Assembly: GCF_901709675.1 (NCBI RefSeq)
Contig: NC_051105.1
Coordinates: 188,001 to 252,000 of the forward strand
DNA from: Syngnathus acus
Lineage: Eukaryota > Chordata > Actinopteri > Syngnathiformes > Syngnathidae
Direction: 5' to 3'
DNA: 64,000 nt
This document shows, in pieces, positions 10,100-20,800 of the stretch. A program made the translations under genes and the position numbers. The notes beneath the pieces were generated by a model. The model saw only the letters and a list, made by a program, of their open reading frames with translations, did not search any database and was not told where the DNA came from. Every line of letters starts with the position of its first letter. Position 1 is the stretch's first letter.

Positions 10100-10372
10100 T
10101 GCGTCCGGTGACCCTCATGCAGCCTCTGTCTGACCTGACCGTCTGCGAGGGCGACATTGCTCAGCTGGAGGTCAGGTTCTCTCAGGAGAACTTGGAGGGA
10201 ACCTGGATGAAGAGCGGCCAGGCCGTGTCCGCCTCGGACCGCGTCCACATGGTCGTGGACAAAGCCGTCCACAAGCTCCTGGTGGAGAACGCCGGACCGG
10301 AAGACGCCGCCTCGTACTCTTTCGAGGTTCCCAGCCACTTCATCAGCACCTCCTGCAAACTCAACGTTCAGA
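10100..10372 (+). CDS. ttn: titin exon: Ig domain I4
   Basis: LRPVTLMQPLSDLTVCEGDI...LEGTWMKSGQAVSASDRVHM matches human I4. Neither core Cys is present (LEV in strand B, YSF in strand F), as in human. Phase 1-1. Confidence 0.94.
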
Positions 10373-10457
10373 GTAAGGCAACTTGACACCGTACTGTTAA
10401 GTACATCATCATCATCAACCCGGCCGGCCGGGATGGTCACCGTTGTTGTTTTTGCAG

Positions 10458-10721
10458 CCATCGAAATCGTGGCGCCTCTCAAAGACGTGTCTTCGGTGGA
10501 AGGAACCAAGGCGGTTTTAGAAGCCAAGATCTCTGCTCAGAACGTTGCCTCGGTCAAATGGTACCACGAGGACAAGCCGGTGACGGCCGACGACCGTGTG
10601 CAGATCGTGGCCAAAGGCGCCAAGCAGCGACTCGTCTTCAGCAGAACTTTCGCCTCGGATGAAGGACGCTACAAGCTGCTGGTCGGGAAGGTGTCCACCA
10701 GCTGCCGTCTCACCGTGGAAC
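10458..10721 (+). CDS. ttn: titin exon: Ig domain I5
   Basis: IEIVAPLKDVSSVEGTKAVLEAK...VKWYHEDKPVTADDRVQ matches human I5 (VDVITPLKDVNVIEGTKAVL). The core disulphide pair is absent. Phase 1-1. Confidence 0.94.
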
Positions 10722-10860
10722 GTAAGATCAACTCATCTCCTCTCCCTGTTTGTGGCACCTTTGGCCGCTCACCTTTGGCGTGACCCGGGCGACTGCTCTC
10801 AAGGACCGTTCTCCGAGGAATTTGTGCTCATCTTCTTGTTGGTGTTTGTTTTGTCTGCAG

Positions 10861-11121
10861 CGGTTGAAATTGTCAAACACATGGAGGACAAAGTGTGCTC
10901 AGAGTCCCAAAACGTCACCTTCCAAGTTCAAGTGTCCCACGCTGGTATCGACCCGGTCTGGACCTTTAGGAACCAGCAGCTTAAACCTGGACCCAAGTAC
11001 AAGATGGACTCCAGGGACAAGACTCACTCTCTGACTGTCATCGACACCATGAAGGACGAGGAGGGACAGTACGGCTTCCACGCCGGACAGAAGACATCCG
11101 GTGCAAATCTCACTGTCTCTG
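10861..11121 (+). CDS. ttn: titin exon: Ig domain I6
   Basis: VEIVKHMEDKVCSESQNVTF...DPVWTFRNQQLKPGPKYKM matches human I6. It lacks the strand B/F Cys pair. Phase 1-1. Confidence 0.94.
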
Positions 11122-11129
11122 GTACGTTT

Positions 11130-11310
11130 TGCTCTCTGCTCGCTTTGGCTCTCTGGTAGGCTTTGATTCAGTTGAGTTAGGTCTGGCAGCTTTTTGTCAA
11201 GTCTGGTCTCTGGTAGGTGGCTTTTGCTTAACTTAACCAGTAGGTCTCTGGTAGGTTTTGCTTAAGCCAGGTCTCTGGTAGGCTTTAGTCAAGTGAGTTA
11301 CCTCAGTACC
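11130..11310. repeat. degenerate intronic tandem repeat (TCTCTGGTAGG)
   Basis: The motif TCTCTGGTAGG followed by CTTTTG/TTAA-type sequence recurs about five times with variable spacing in the intron between I6 and I7. Diverged and non-coding. Confidence 0.6.
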
Positions 11311-11389
11311 TTTAACCCGGAAGGCAAGGCAACGCAAGGCAGCTTGATTGGGATTTGGGAGCTTAAGATCAGGGGATGCTTTGAGAATA

Positions 11390-11480
11390 ATTGTCAATTT
11401 TTGTCTATGTGAAGCCCTTTGAGACTGCTTGTGATTTAGGGCTATACAAATAAACTTGACTTGACTTGACTTGATTCCGA
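11390..11480. repeat. dispersed teleost repeat tail ending in (TTGAC)n
   Basis: GTGAAGCCCTTTGAGACTGC followed by a tail of TTGACT units is, from memory, a common interspersed 3' end in teleost genomes, probably a retroelement tail. Only the tail is visible here. Confidence 0.6.
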
Positions 11481-11533
11481 GAGCACTTTTCACAGATGAG
11501 GCAACTCCATGTTCTTCCTTGTGCTCCCGCCAG

Positions 11534-11794
11534 GCGGCGCCATCACCCGACCTCTGACGGACGTGGCGGTGGCCGAGTCGCAGACTGCAGAACTGGAGTG
11601 CCAAGTGGCCAACGCCGATGCCGAGGGCAAGTGGCTCAAGGATGGCAAGCCGCTGGACTTGAGCGACAACGTCAAGAGCGTGGCCAAGGGAGCCATCCGG
11701 CGCCTCGTCATCGTCATCGCTCGGCCGCAGGATGCCGCCGAGTACACCTACCAAGTGGCCAACTCCAAAACCTCGGCCAGTCTACGGGTGGAGG
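11534..11794 (+). CDS. ttn: titin exon: Ig domain I7
   Basis: GGAITRPLTDVAVAESQTAE...GKWLKDGKPLDLSDNVKS matches human I7 (GGAISKPLTDQTVAESQEA). The strand-B Cys is present (LECQV) but strand F reads YTYQV. Phase 1-1. Confidence 0.95.
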
Positions 11795-11917
11795 GTACGT
11801 CTCAACTTTACTACTTGTCGACAAAGTCGCCATTCAACTTCTGGACAAAAGTCATTCGGTACACATCTAGACTTGAAAATGTGCTCAACTAGTATTTGTG
11901 GCCTGCTTGCGGTGCAG

Positions 11918-12181
11918 CGGTAAAGATCAAGAAGACACTCCGCAACCAGACGGTGACGGAGACGCAGGAGGCGCTCTTCACGCTGGAGCTGACGCACGGG
12001 GACGTCAAAGGCGCTCAGTGGCTCCGAAACGGCGTGGAGGTCCACGACGGTGACAAGTACGCCGTGAGCTCCCACGGCGGCGTCCACACGCTGCGCGTCC
12101 GATCGTGCCACCCGCAGGACGAGGACGTCTACTCCTTCAAACTGGGCAAGCTGACGGCCAGCGCTCGCCTCAACGTGGAGA
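11918..12181 (+). CDS. ttn: titin exon: Ig domain I8
   Basis: VKIKKTLRNQTVTETQEALF...GAQWLRNGVEVHDGDKYAV matches human I8 (VKIKKTLKNLTVTETQDAVF). No core Cys pair. Phase 1-1. Confidence 0.95.
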
Positions 12182-12315
12182 GTGAGTGGCCCCGGCCGCC
12201 GCCGCCGCCCACTACCGCCGCCACCGTGGAACCCCATCGCCCCCCCGACCGCTCTAACGCTGGGCCGATGCCGTTTTTGACCGGCCGTTCCTGACCGTGC
12301 GGCGTTTTCGCGCAG

Positions 12316-12576
12316 CCGTCAAGATCGTGAAGAAGATGAAGGACGTGACGTCGCTGGCGGGCACCACGGTCTCGTTCGAGATGAGCCTGTCGCACGACAA
12401 CGTCCCGGTGCGCTGGATGTTCAACGGCGCCGAGCTGACGCCCGGCGACTCCTGCAAGATTCTGGTGGAGCGCAAAGCCCACAAACTGGTTCTGCAGAAC
12501 GTGGACGCCACCAACCAAGGGGAGTACACAGCTGTGGCGGGACACCTCCAGTGCAGCGCCAAGCTCACCGTGCAAG
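12316..12576 (+). CDS. ttn: titin exon: Ig domain I9
   Basis: VKIVKKMKDVTSLAGTTVSF...VRWMFNGAELTPGDSCKIL matches human I9. Phase 1-1, 261 nt. Confidence 0.95.
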
Positions 12577-12657
12577 GTGCTCGCTCGACGCGAGGAGGAG
12601 AAAGGTGACGCCGGCCTCGCCGAGAACAAGTTCATTTGCTTTGATTTTGCCTTTCAG

Positions 12658-12918
12658 CTCTTCGCGTGACCAAACCCCTGAAGAGCGTGACTGTGGCCGA
12701 GACGCAGCTGGCCACCTTCGAGTGCGAAGTGTCTCACTTCAACGTGCCGTCCACCTGGCTGAAGAACGGCGTGGAGATCGAGATGAGCGAGAAGTTCCGT
12801 ATCGTGGTGCAGGGCAAGCTCCATCAGCTGAAGATCATGAACACCAGCAGGGCCGACGCGGCCGAGTACACCTTTGTGTGCGGCAACGACCGCGTGTCGG
12901 CCACGCTCACCGTCAGCC
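12658..12918 (+). CDS. ttn: titin exon: Ig domain I10
   Basis: FECEVSHFNVPSTWLKNGVE and IEMSEKFRIVVQGKLHQLKI are almost identical to human I10. Both core Cys positions are filled (FECE, FVCG). Phase 1-1, 261 nt. Confidence 0.96.
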
Positions 12919-13091
12919 GTAAGAGCCCGACCCACTCGCTCGCCCGCCGCGCTTTTGCGTCTTGTTTGTGGCTAAACGGGATGGCTCTTTCCCAAACCTC
13001 AACCGCCGCCGCGCGCTAATTTTGATTTTGGCGCCATCTCCGGAGCGCTTGTCGGAGTGCTAACTAAGCGAGCTGTCGTGTCGGCCTCCAG

Positions 13092-13352
13092 CTGTGCTGG
13101 TCACCTCCATGCTGAAAGACCTGAACGCTCAGGAGCGGGACACCATCACCTTTGAGGTCACCGTCAACTACGAGGGCATCACCTACAAGTGGCTGAAGAA
13201 CGGCGTGGAGATCAAGTCGTCTGAGAGGTGCCAGGTTCGAAGCCGGCAGCTGACGCATTCCCTGACCGTTCGCAACGTTCATTTCGGAGACGGCGGCGAG
13301 TACCGCTTTGTGGCCGGATCTGCCGCCAGCGCCGCCAACCTTTTCGTCGAAG
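13092..13352 (+). CDS. ttn: titin exon: Ig domain I11
   Basis: VLVTSMLKDLNAQERDTITF and YKWLKNGVEIKSSERCQVRS match human I11. Phase 1-1, 261 nt. The 370-nt intron that follows shows nothing but short A-rich and T-rich runs. Confidence 0.95.
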
Positions 13353-13722
13353 GTACGCCTTTCCGGGTTCTGGGCTGATCGGCGGTGGTGGGACGTGACT
13401 GAACAAAACAAAAACAAAAAACCCAATATCCATTTTTCACTCAATGACTCCCGATCTGTAGCTTGGTCAACTTTGTCTCTCTTTTTTTCTACACGGGGTG
13501 AAAAAGACCCTACCGAGAGTTGAGATTGGCTTTCAAATGTACAGCAGTCAGAAAAAGCACAAAACAAACATAGCAAGTGAAATCCAAACAGCAAAACTCC
13601 TACCAAGCGACAATTTCTTCTTAGTTACATCCCACCACTTTTTTTTCCTGTGCTTGTCTTTTGTGAGTACTTTATGCCACCTGTTGGGCTGAGCGAATGT
13701 GTGACGCTCTTCCCGCGGCCAG

Positions 13723-13867
13723 CTCGTGTCATCGAGTTTACCAAGAAAATCAAAGACATCAAGATCACGGAGAAGAAGAAGGCCATCTTTGAATGCGAGG
13801 TGTCGGAGCCCAACGTCCAGGTGGTGTGGATGAAGGACGGCCTGGAGCTGGACCCGTCCGAGGAGAG
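13723..13867 (+). CDS. ttn: titin exon: Ig domain I12, first half
   Basis: IEFTKKIKDIKITEKKKAIF...EVSEPNVQVVWMKDGLEL matches human I12. The phase-2 donor falls inside the domain. Confidence 0.94.
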
Positions 13868-13978
13868 GTGAGACGAAGGAAAAAAATACCACTGCAAAGC
13901 GCAGGAGGCGGCCCGCGGTGGCGTGAGCGCGACGCCCTTCGAAGACGGGAAAGTCAAGTTGCCGCCGTGCCGCCGCAG

Positions 13979-14147
13979 GTTCGTGGTGACGGCCGAAAAG
14001 TACGTCCACCGCCTGATGATCCAGACGGTGCGCATGTCGGACGCCGGCCAGTTCTCGGTGGTGGCCGGCTCCAGCGTGTCCAAGGCCCGACTCACCGTGG
14101 AAGGACGGGACATCGGCATCAGGGAGCCTGCCCGGCGACTCGTCACG
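13979..14147 (+). CDS. ttn: titin exon: I12 second half and start of I13
   Basis: FVVTAEKYVHRLMIQTVRMS...VSKARLTVEGRDIGIREPARRLVT parallels human KEKYVHRLLIPSTRMS...FVEGRDVRIRSIKKEV. The donor ACG|GTGATC is phase 0. The 312-nt intron that follows has short GACC/GAGC runs and nothing else. Confidence 0.91.
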
Positions 14148-14459
14148 GTGATCAACGCACGCATGCACGCACGGCCCACCGGGCGACCGAGCGAGCGACC
14201 GACCGTCCTCTCGTGTCTCCAGTCGCTCAACCGCTCCCCAAGATTGCCACAACCAGACCGGTTCTTGATAGAATTGCCAATCTGATCCCGGTTTCCTTGC
14301 ATATGTCTTGATCCTTTGCATTGACTTAAAGCGGTGATCAAATTGCCCCCATTTTCTCCAAATCCTCCTCTTGCCACGTTCCTCTGGCACGTTAGCGTGG
14401 GCGTTTCCATTTCTGCTCTCTGTAGTTGAAGGAGAGCTGAAGCCTGTCATGTACGCTAG

Positions 14460-14691
14460 GTTCTGGAGAAACATCGTGCCACTTTGGAGTTTGAGGTGAA
14501 CGAGGATGAGGTGGAGGGGCGCTGGCTGAGGAACGGCGTGGAGATCCAGTTGTCGGCCGAGGAGCGCTTCAGCTACGCCGTCATCAGGAGGCTCCATCGC
14601 CTCACCATCTCGGAAACCTTCAGGAGCGATGCCGGCAACTACGTCTTTGTCGCCGGGAAGAACTCCAGCACCGTCACTTTGCGGGTCAACA
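14460..14691 (+). CDS. ttn: titin exon: Ig domain I13
   Basis: [20 protein letters not shown] matches human VIEKQRAVVEFEVNEDDVDA, joining in phase 0 to the previous exon. Human-type [20 protein letters not shown] completes the domain. Acceptor TACGCTAG is weak but the frame fits. Confidence 0.92.
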
Positions 14692-14794
14692 GTAAGTGAG
14701 CCATTAGACCGAAAGCAGAGGATGAGCGAGTGGGACGAGGCCGTCCGTCTTCCCAGTCCTTGTCACGAAAGCCATATTTTGTTGTTTTGCTCAG

Positions 14795-15079
14795 TCCCGG
14801 AAGCACCTCAAATCTTGCACCACATGGAGGACCAGTCGGTGGAGGCGGGCAAGCCGGCTCGCTTCTCAGTGGCCGTGAGCGGCATCCCCGAGCCTCAGGT
14901 CTTCTGGTACAAGGACTCGCAGGCGCTGTCTCCGGGCTTCAAGTGCAAGTTCCTGCGTGATGCCCAAGAGCACACTCTGCTACTCATTGAGGTTTTTCCA
15001 GAGGATGCCGCCATCTACAACTGCGAGGCCAAAAATGACTACGGCGTGGCCACCAGCACCGCCACGCTCACTGTGGAAG
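14795..15079 (+). CDS. ttn: titin exon: Ig domain I14
   Basis: [20 protein letters not shown]...[19 protein letters not shown] matches human I14; strand F is [14 protein letters not shown]. Phase 1-1. A GGGA-rich run opens the next intron. Confidence 0.95.
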
Positions 15080-15299
15080 GTAGGAAGGGAGGGAGGGAGG
15101 GAGGCAGGCAGGGAGAAAGACCTCCACCCCGATTTGTCGCACTCGCTCAGCCGCTAACTTCACCCAACCTTTCAGCCGCCGTGGTTGAAAGGTTGAGTGA
15201 AGTTGCCAGGGCAACTTGGCAATCGTTGGGTAGTCCCCGCTCGCAATCGAAAAGAGCTTTTGGAGCGATGGAGCTTTTCAGCTTGAGTTTGTGCCACAG

Positions 15300-15425
15300 T
15301 GCCGGAGGCGGCTTCTCCGGACTTGGCTGCCTACGTCGCCCCGCCCGTCGTCGTCTCACCCATGGCCAGCACCTCCACGTTGGAAGGACGACCGGCTCGC
15401 TTCCAGTGCAGAATTCGGGGAGACG
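15300..15425 (+). CDS. ttn: titin exon: linker and Ig domain I15, first half
   Basis: [20 protein letters not shown] leads into [14 protein letters not shown], as in human VPEVVSPDQEMPVYPPAIIT. Phase 1-1 split after the strand-B region. Confidence 0.93.
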
Positions 15426-15507
15426 GTACAAAGTTCTTCAGCGCTGACTGTCAAAGCCTAGCCATCGGAAGATTGAAGTTGCCGCCATGTTGTTGTACAT
15501 TCTCTAG

Positions 15508-15696
15508 ATGTGAATATCAGCTGGTTCCACAAAGACAAGGAGATCAAGCAGTCAGAATTCTTCAGGATGTCTCAGTTTGATGACTGCTGCCAGCTGGAGA
15601 TCTCCAAAGTTTATCCGGAGGACGAGGGCCAGTACGCCTGCGTGGCCACCAACGGCGGCGGCACCGTGTCCTGCTCCGCCACCCTCATGCTGGATG
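15508..15696 (+). CDS. ttn: titin exon: Ig domain I15, second half
   Basis: VNISWFHKDKEIKQSEFFRM...EDEGQYACVATNGGGTVSC completes I15, the last of the 15 proximal Ig domains found in mammals. Phase 1-1. Confidence 0.94.
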
Positions 15697-15717
15697 GTAA
15701 GGCTTTTTTTTTTCTTT

Positions 15718-15850
15718 CTTCAAATCATCATCTTTATTGGCCAAGTATGTCAAAAACGCACAAGGGGTTTGTCTCCCCTATACGAGCTGCACTCACAATA
15801 TGGCAGTAGCATGAGCCAACACGGTCCAAACGTTGCCCCATCCCCCCACA
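15718..15850. repeat. dispersed fish repeat (TTTATTGGCCAAGTATGT)
   Basis: TTTATTGGCCAAGTATGT and a following CACAAGGGGTTTGTC-type stretch resemble a widespread teleost interspersed element. A second diverged copy lies at about 44410-44520 in this window. Confidence 0.6.
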
Positions 15851-15960
15851 CCGCCGCTCCCCCAAAGGAGCACAAACAGAAAATGGAAATGAGAGGTCAG
15901 CGGCTTTAATCTGTGTTTAGCAGACTTGTTCAGTAAGCCAGAGGGCATACTTCCTTTCAG

Positions 15961-16335
15961 GGCAAAAGCAATCAGCGGAACCTCCCGCACCGCGGCACGA
16001 CTCGACCACCCTCAGCGCCCCGAGCCAGAAGCCGCCACTCTTTGTGCAGCCGATTGCGAGCTGCTCGGTGCCGCACGGGGAGGTGGCCCGCTTTCACGCG
16101 TGCGTGTCGGGCACTCCCGGCATGGAGATAAGCTGGTTCCACAACCGGCAGCCGGTGCCGCCCAGCAAGAACGTGGTGTTTCATTATGACGAGGCGACAA
16201 GCACAGCCACCCTCATCGTGGTGGATGCCTTCCCGGAGCACGCGGGCCAGTACACCTGCAGGGCGAGCAACCCCGCAGGAGAGGCCGCATGCTCGGCCAC
16301 ACTGGTCATCACCGAGGCCTGGCAGGAAGAAAAAG
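15961..16335 (+). CDS. ttn: titin exon: extra Ig domain, probable novex-1 counterpart
   Basis: A 375-nt, 125-codon, phase 1-1 exon. A Pro/Ser-rich linker (GQKQSAEPPAPRHDSTTLSA) leads into one Ig domain: KPPLFVQPIASCSVPHGEVA, a core ISWFHNRQPV, and strand F HAGQYTCRASNPAG. It lies between I15 and the novex-3 exon, where mammals keep the alternative novex-1 and novex-2 exons. From memory, human novex-1 titin is 125 residues longer than N2B titin, exactly this length. I infer an optional cassette; expression data would be needed to confirm it. Confidence 0.85.
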
Positions 16336-16659
16336 GTAACCCCCGGCCGGCCACGTCCGGACGGAGACTTTGGCCCTACCTCCCTCCCTCCCTCCTCCGA
16401 GTCACTAGCTCACAAGTCCCGCTCTCACTCACTTTGGACTTGAGCTGCTGACTCCCCTTCATTTCCTCTTAACAACCTTTGGGACACTTCCTTGTCAGCT
16501 CCATCTCCCCTCAGTCAGGGTCACTAAATGACATAAAGTGCTGGTGTCAGCCCTCTCCACTTTGGACTTGCTTCCTCCTCCTGCTTGTCTTCCCAACTTC
16601 TCCTTTATTTCCCCACCTCCAAGTCACTAACTCGTCGTCAAAGACAAAGGTCCCGGCCT

Positions 16660-16810
16660 TCATTCCTGTTTCATTGCATCCATCCATTATCGAGGGCGTG
16701 CCGTAGCCAACCATCCATCCATTATCGAGGGCCGCCAATGCCAGCGGTCATCGGGCAGTTGGTGGGGGACACCCTGAGTCAATTCCAGGGCATTCATTCC
16801 TTTTTTGGGA
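16660..16810. repeat. degenerate teleost CCATCCATCCATT element
   Basis: Two copies of CATCCATTATCGAGGGC, then a stretch ending ACACCCTGAG...CAGGGCATTC, resemble a decayed copy of the common fish element that starts with CCATCCATCCATT and ends near ACACCCTGG. The rest of this 582-nt intron is pyrimidine-rich and featureless. Confidence 0.5.
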
Positions 16811-16917
16811 AAGCTCACCGCCTGACCGCTGCTGTTTTGCATGCACCGTTCACCCTCCCACCCCTTTGAGGATTTGCTTCGAGGACACCATCCAACTTTG
16901 CTCTCTCTTGTTCACAG

Positions 16918-16968
16918 TGGCTGTCGAGCGAGAAGAAATCGAGGCCACCGTTGAGCAGGAGGTGAAAG
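16918..16968 (+). CDS. ttn: titin exon: 17-residue linker before the novex-3/N2B fork
   Basis: VAVEREEIEATVEQEVK, 51 nt, phase 1-1, parallels human APESILHERIEQEIEMEMK. The next exon can be either 17870 (novex-3, ends the protein) or 29469 (N2B, continues); both acceptors fit the phase-1 donor. Confidence 0.82.
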
Positions 16969-17431
16969 GTAAGGAGTTCATCGTCAACCGCTCCCAGTCA
17001 CACCGTTGCGAAATCTCTGCCCTGCTTTGCCCGGAAGGCGCTCGCTCGCTCTGTGGGTGCTCGATGGGTTATGAGGCGGCGTCCACAGAAATCAAGCAGA
17101 GTGTGAAATGTCTCAATTGTTCCTTTGCATGTCATGATGATGAGAAAAAAACGTGGGGATGAGAAAAAAACGTTGCCCCCACCCCCACGGATGACTTTGG
17201 TCTCTTTGCATCCAGCGGTTCCTTTCAATTTTGGCATGAAGGTCCTCGCAAGAGGAAAGGGTTTTGAGGGCGGTTGCCGTCAGGTGGGTTGGCGTTAGAT
17301 CTCAGATCCCATCTGATGTGCACTCCATGCACTAAGGTTGATTGGAAAAGACGTGGATATTTCTTGTCCTGGCTTGCAGATAGCGAAGATGTGCCTCCTG
17401 TGGTTTGCAGTCCCCATAACCCCAGTCAACT

Positions 17432-17724
17432 ATATTAGTTCGAATAAACGCCTTCTCACCAAATTTAGTCGCTATACTAACGCTTTGCGAGCAATTCTTT
17501 CCTCGTGCTGTCAAGGACGAAAAAGGGCGTTTATTTTCGTGTCTGCAAGTCAGGTAAGAAGTACTCCACCAAAAGTGACTTTTAGCAGCGCCACCTCGAA
17601 TTTTGCTCCTCAAAGTCTCCCGAGTGATAATTTGTCTTCAAGAAATTTCCACAGAAGAAGGATCAAATCTTCCTGCAGGTTTCTAATCAAAAGAATCAAG
17701 TCTTGCGTTTATTCGAACAAATAT
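17432..17724. mobile_element. MITE-like element with 20-bp terminal inverted repeats
   Basis: Ends are ATATTAGTTCGAATAAACGC and its inverse complement GCGTTTATTCGAACAAATAT (one mismatch), 293 bp apart, with no coding capacity. The size and perfect inverted core (TTCGAATAAACGC) suggest a non-autonomous DNA transposon; the family is not recognised. Confidence 0.65.
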
Positions 17725-17782
17725 GGTGAGTGCAATTTTTTCCTTCAGCATTGTGATTGCATGCATTTTAATTTCTTCCATT

Positions 17783-17813
17783 AATACATCATTCATTCAT
17801 TCATTCATTCATT
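17783..17813. repeat. (ATTC)n microsatellite
   Basis: About six ATTC units ending about 55 nt upstream of the novex-3 acceptor. Confidence 0.85.
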
Positions 17814-17869
17814 GCAATACATTTGTGGGTTTCCACGCCAGCGGCTTAGTCCTTGCCTTCTCTCCGCAG

Positions 17870-20800
17870 AGCCTGGCTCCACGGGCACGGCACTGCCGCT
17901 CACGGGAGCCTTCGCCGACACAGAGGACTTCCCGGTGTCCAGCAGGACCTCCTCCGTCGGCTCCCGGACTGAGAGCATGAAACCGTCATTTACCAAGAAA
18001 ATCAAGTTCCAGTCCATTTTGGAGGGAGAACCGGTCGTGTTCAAGTGTCAACTTCTGGCTTGCCCGCCGCCGGTTTTTCTCTGGTTTCATAACAATAGGT
18101 CTATACCCAAAACGCGCAGGCGTAGGATCTGCACTGAGGGCACAATGAACATACACACAAGTAGCTTGCTCATTGATAGCGTCAGGGACAAGGATTCTGG
18201 GAGCTACAAGGTCATGGCAATCAACTCAGAAGGTTCTGCTGAGTCCACAGCCTCTCTTTTGGTCTCGCTGAGGGGGGAGCAGTCGGCCAACTACCTAGGC
18301 TATGTTCGCCGCCCCGCGGAGGTCCACAAAAGCGCAGCCTGGATGGCTGAGCAGAGGAAAGGCAGGAAGATTAGGGTGGACCTCCGATACGTCGGATCTC
18401 CATTTGACAAGATATCCAAGGTGAACCAGCAGCGGACTCGGTCCAAGACAGGTCTGGTGCGTACCGTCTTCTTTCACTCCAATTCTTATTGGCGTGAGAA
18501 AGAGTCTGGCAAGGAGTCCAAGTGTCTGGAGACGGCCTCGGAGCGCGCCCCGTCCCCCCAGCCCATGTTCGTTCGCTCCGATGGCTTTGACGATAGATGG
18601 AGCGACATCTACTGTGACCGGCGCACCGGAACGCGATTCAGTGAGATGTTTAGCGACCGTTGCAGCGACGGCTACAGCGAAAGGTTTAGTGACACCGAGA
18701 GTCTTCACAATGAAGTGAAAAGTAAACTCAGTGCTCTCCAAAAAGCTGTCAGGCAAAGAAAGAGGCTTTCTATCTCCACCGTGTCGTCCACTGAATTTGA
18801 CTGTGAGTCGGTAGCCAGTGATTCGAGCTATGCCGATTATGCGGAGAGACTCAGGGTGAAGCCGAGCGTTCAGCATTTTAAGAGCGCCTTTGACTTTGGC
18901 CAAGTTCCGAGGGAGTGTCGAGGCCCAGAGGTGAGCGCGGAGACCTCTCGGCCTCATGTGAGACATTCATTTGAGCCTCAGTCTCGAAGCAGAGCTGTTC
19001 AGATCATGAGAGGTGAGCCGGTTGATGTGGCGGTGCCAAAATGTCAGACAAAAGAGTGTGCTGATGAAGGTCAGCTAAAACAATCTGACGAGGTTAAGGA
19101 AGAGATGCGTGAGCTTCACATCAGGGTCGGCGACGACCAAGTCACAGAGGAGTTGGAACCGTATCCTTCTGAACCCACATACCTCCCTAAAAGCCCAAAG
19201 CACCCTGAATTCCCACACAAGCCCAGACCCACAAGCCACCACGAACCCCCACACCAGTCTCAATCCAAATATTACGAGAAACACGCGTGTGGCTCTGAGA
19301 CGACAGACCATCATGAGCCCCCGCAAAGCCCACAATTCCCTCATCCCCATAACTCTCAACCATTAGCAAGTGAGGACGCGTGGACATACACAGAGCATGC
19401 TAAAGAGGACTTTTGGCTGCGAGAATCTCAGAAGCTCGATTTGGTCAAGTCTGTTATGTACCATGTCTCGCCTGAAGAATGGGAACACACTACAACAACA
19501 GTAAGTAATGACGCGTTCCTCAAAGTCCAGTGTCAGAGTCTGGATGATCATTTCCTTGACCACGGGGGGACAAGTCTATCACTTCACCTTAGAAAAGGCA
19601 GTAGGGTGTCAGAAGACGAAAGATCTGAATCTGAAACTGGTTTACCAAAGCCCAGTGAGACACCATACGCAGAGCCCAAAGAGCAGGAAGTAAGCAAAAT
19701 AACTCTTTTGGAGCCCAAAGCCATGTCCCGTTGCCACCAATCTCCCGAAATAAAGGCGCAGGAAACCCATCCTGAAGTTGCAGCAGTACCAGAATTGGAA
19801 GTCAGAGCAGAGGAAATGGAAAAGCACGACTTGTTCACGTGGCCACAGACTTTTCCTCAAGTCAAAGTACAAACTGAGGCACACCTTCAAACTAGAGAAA
19901 GAGGAGCGGCAGCAGAAATACTTGAGCCGGCCTGGGACAGACACGCTGGAGAGTCACAATACCAAAAGACACTGAAAGCTGAGCACATTGAGTCGGAGGA
20001 AAGACTCCAGGCCCTACGCATTGGCAACTGGCAGACAGTCGAGCAAATCTCACTCAAGGAAGCTTCTCAGCCCGAAAGGAGCCAGCCAAAGCCAAAGGAA
20101 ATATACACAACGCCACAAACGCACTCCGACACCCAGAGATGTGCAAGAGTGGACACTCTTGGAGAAACCGAAGCCATTTCAAATGTTTACAAATCGACAG
20201 GGGGGAAGGCCAAAGAATCTGGTCCTAAAACTGCAGCACGTTCAATAGACCTCAGAGCAGAAGATATAAACGACGCCCAACTGTTCATGCAGCCGCAAGT
20301 GTTGCCACACCTCAACAACAAAGACGGAGGAAAAGCACAAAAAAGAGTCGATCCGGCCGAGAGCAAAGGGTATGAAGAATCCTTGAGGCAACGGTACGTG
20401 AGGAGTCTAGAAGCAGAGCGTATGGATTGTGAGGAAAAACTCCTGGCCCTGAGAATCAGGAAGTGGCAGCAAGGTATGGAAACATCTCAACTGGGAGCTG
20501 GCCTGACAACGCCAAAAGGAGCACCGCGTATGGATTCGGAAGATGAAACTCTCCAATCTGGAACCGGTATGCCCGACGAGACACCTTACATGGAGCCCGA
20601 AGAACCTATTTACACTCAGCTGGGGGCAAGTCGATCGAGTCCTGGGACCAAAGCCATGTCCTGCTTCAACAATTCGACCAGGATGAAGGCCAGGAAAAGC
20701 GACACTGAACCTGCAACAGTTGCGATAGACCAATTACCTGAAGTCATGGCAAGGGAAACAAAAGACGACGACATCCTATTTATGCAGGAACAGATGTCAC

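Noticed and set aside
17812-17869. ATG upstream of the novex-3 frame as a true start of a separate gene
   Set aside because: The stretch before 17870 is an ATTC repeat and a pyrimidine tract ending in CAG, i.e. an acceptor; the exon joins in phase 1 to titin.
18295-18966. Minus-strand frame of 223 codons opposite the novex-3 exon
   Set aside because: Shadow of a long plus-strand coding exon; no features of its own.
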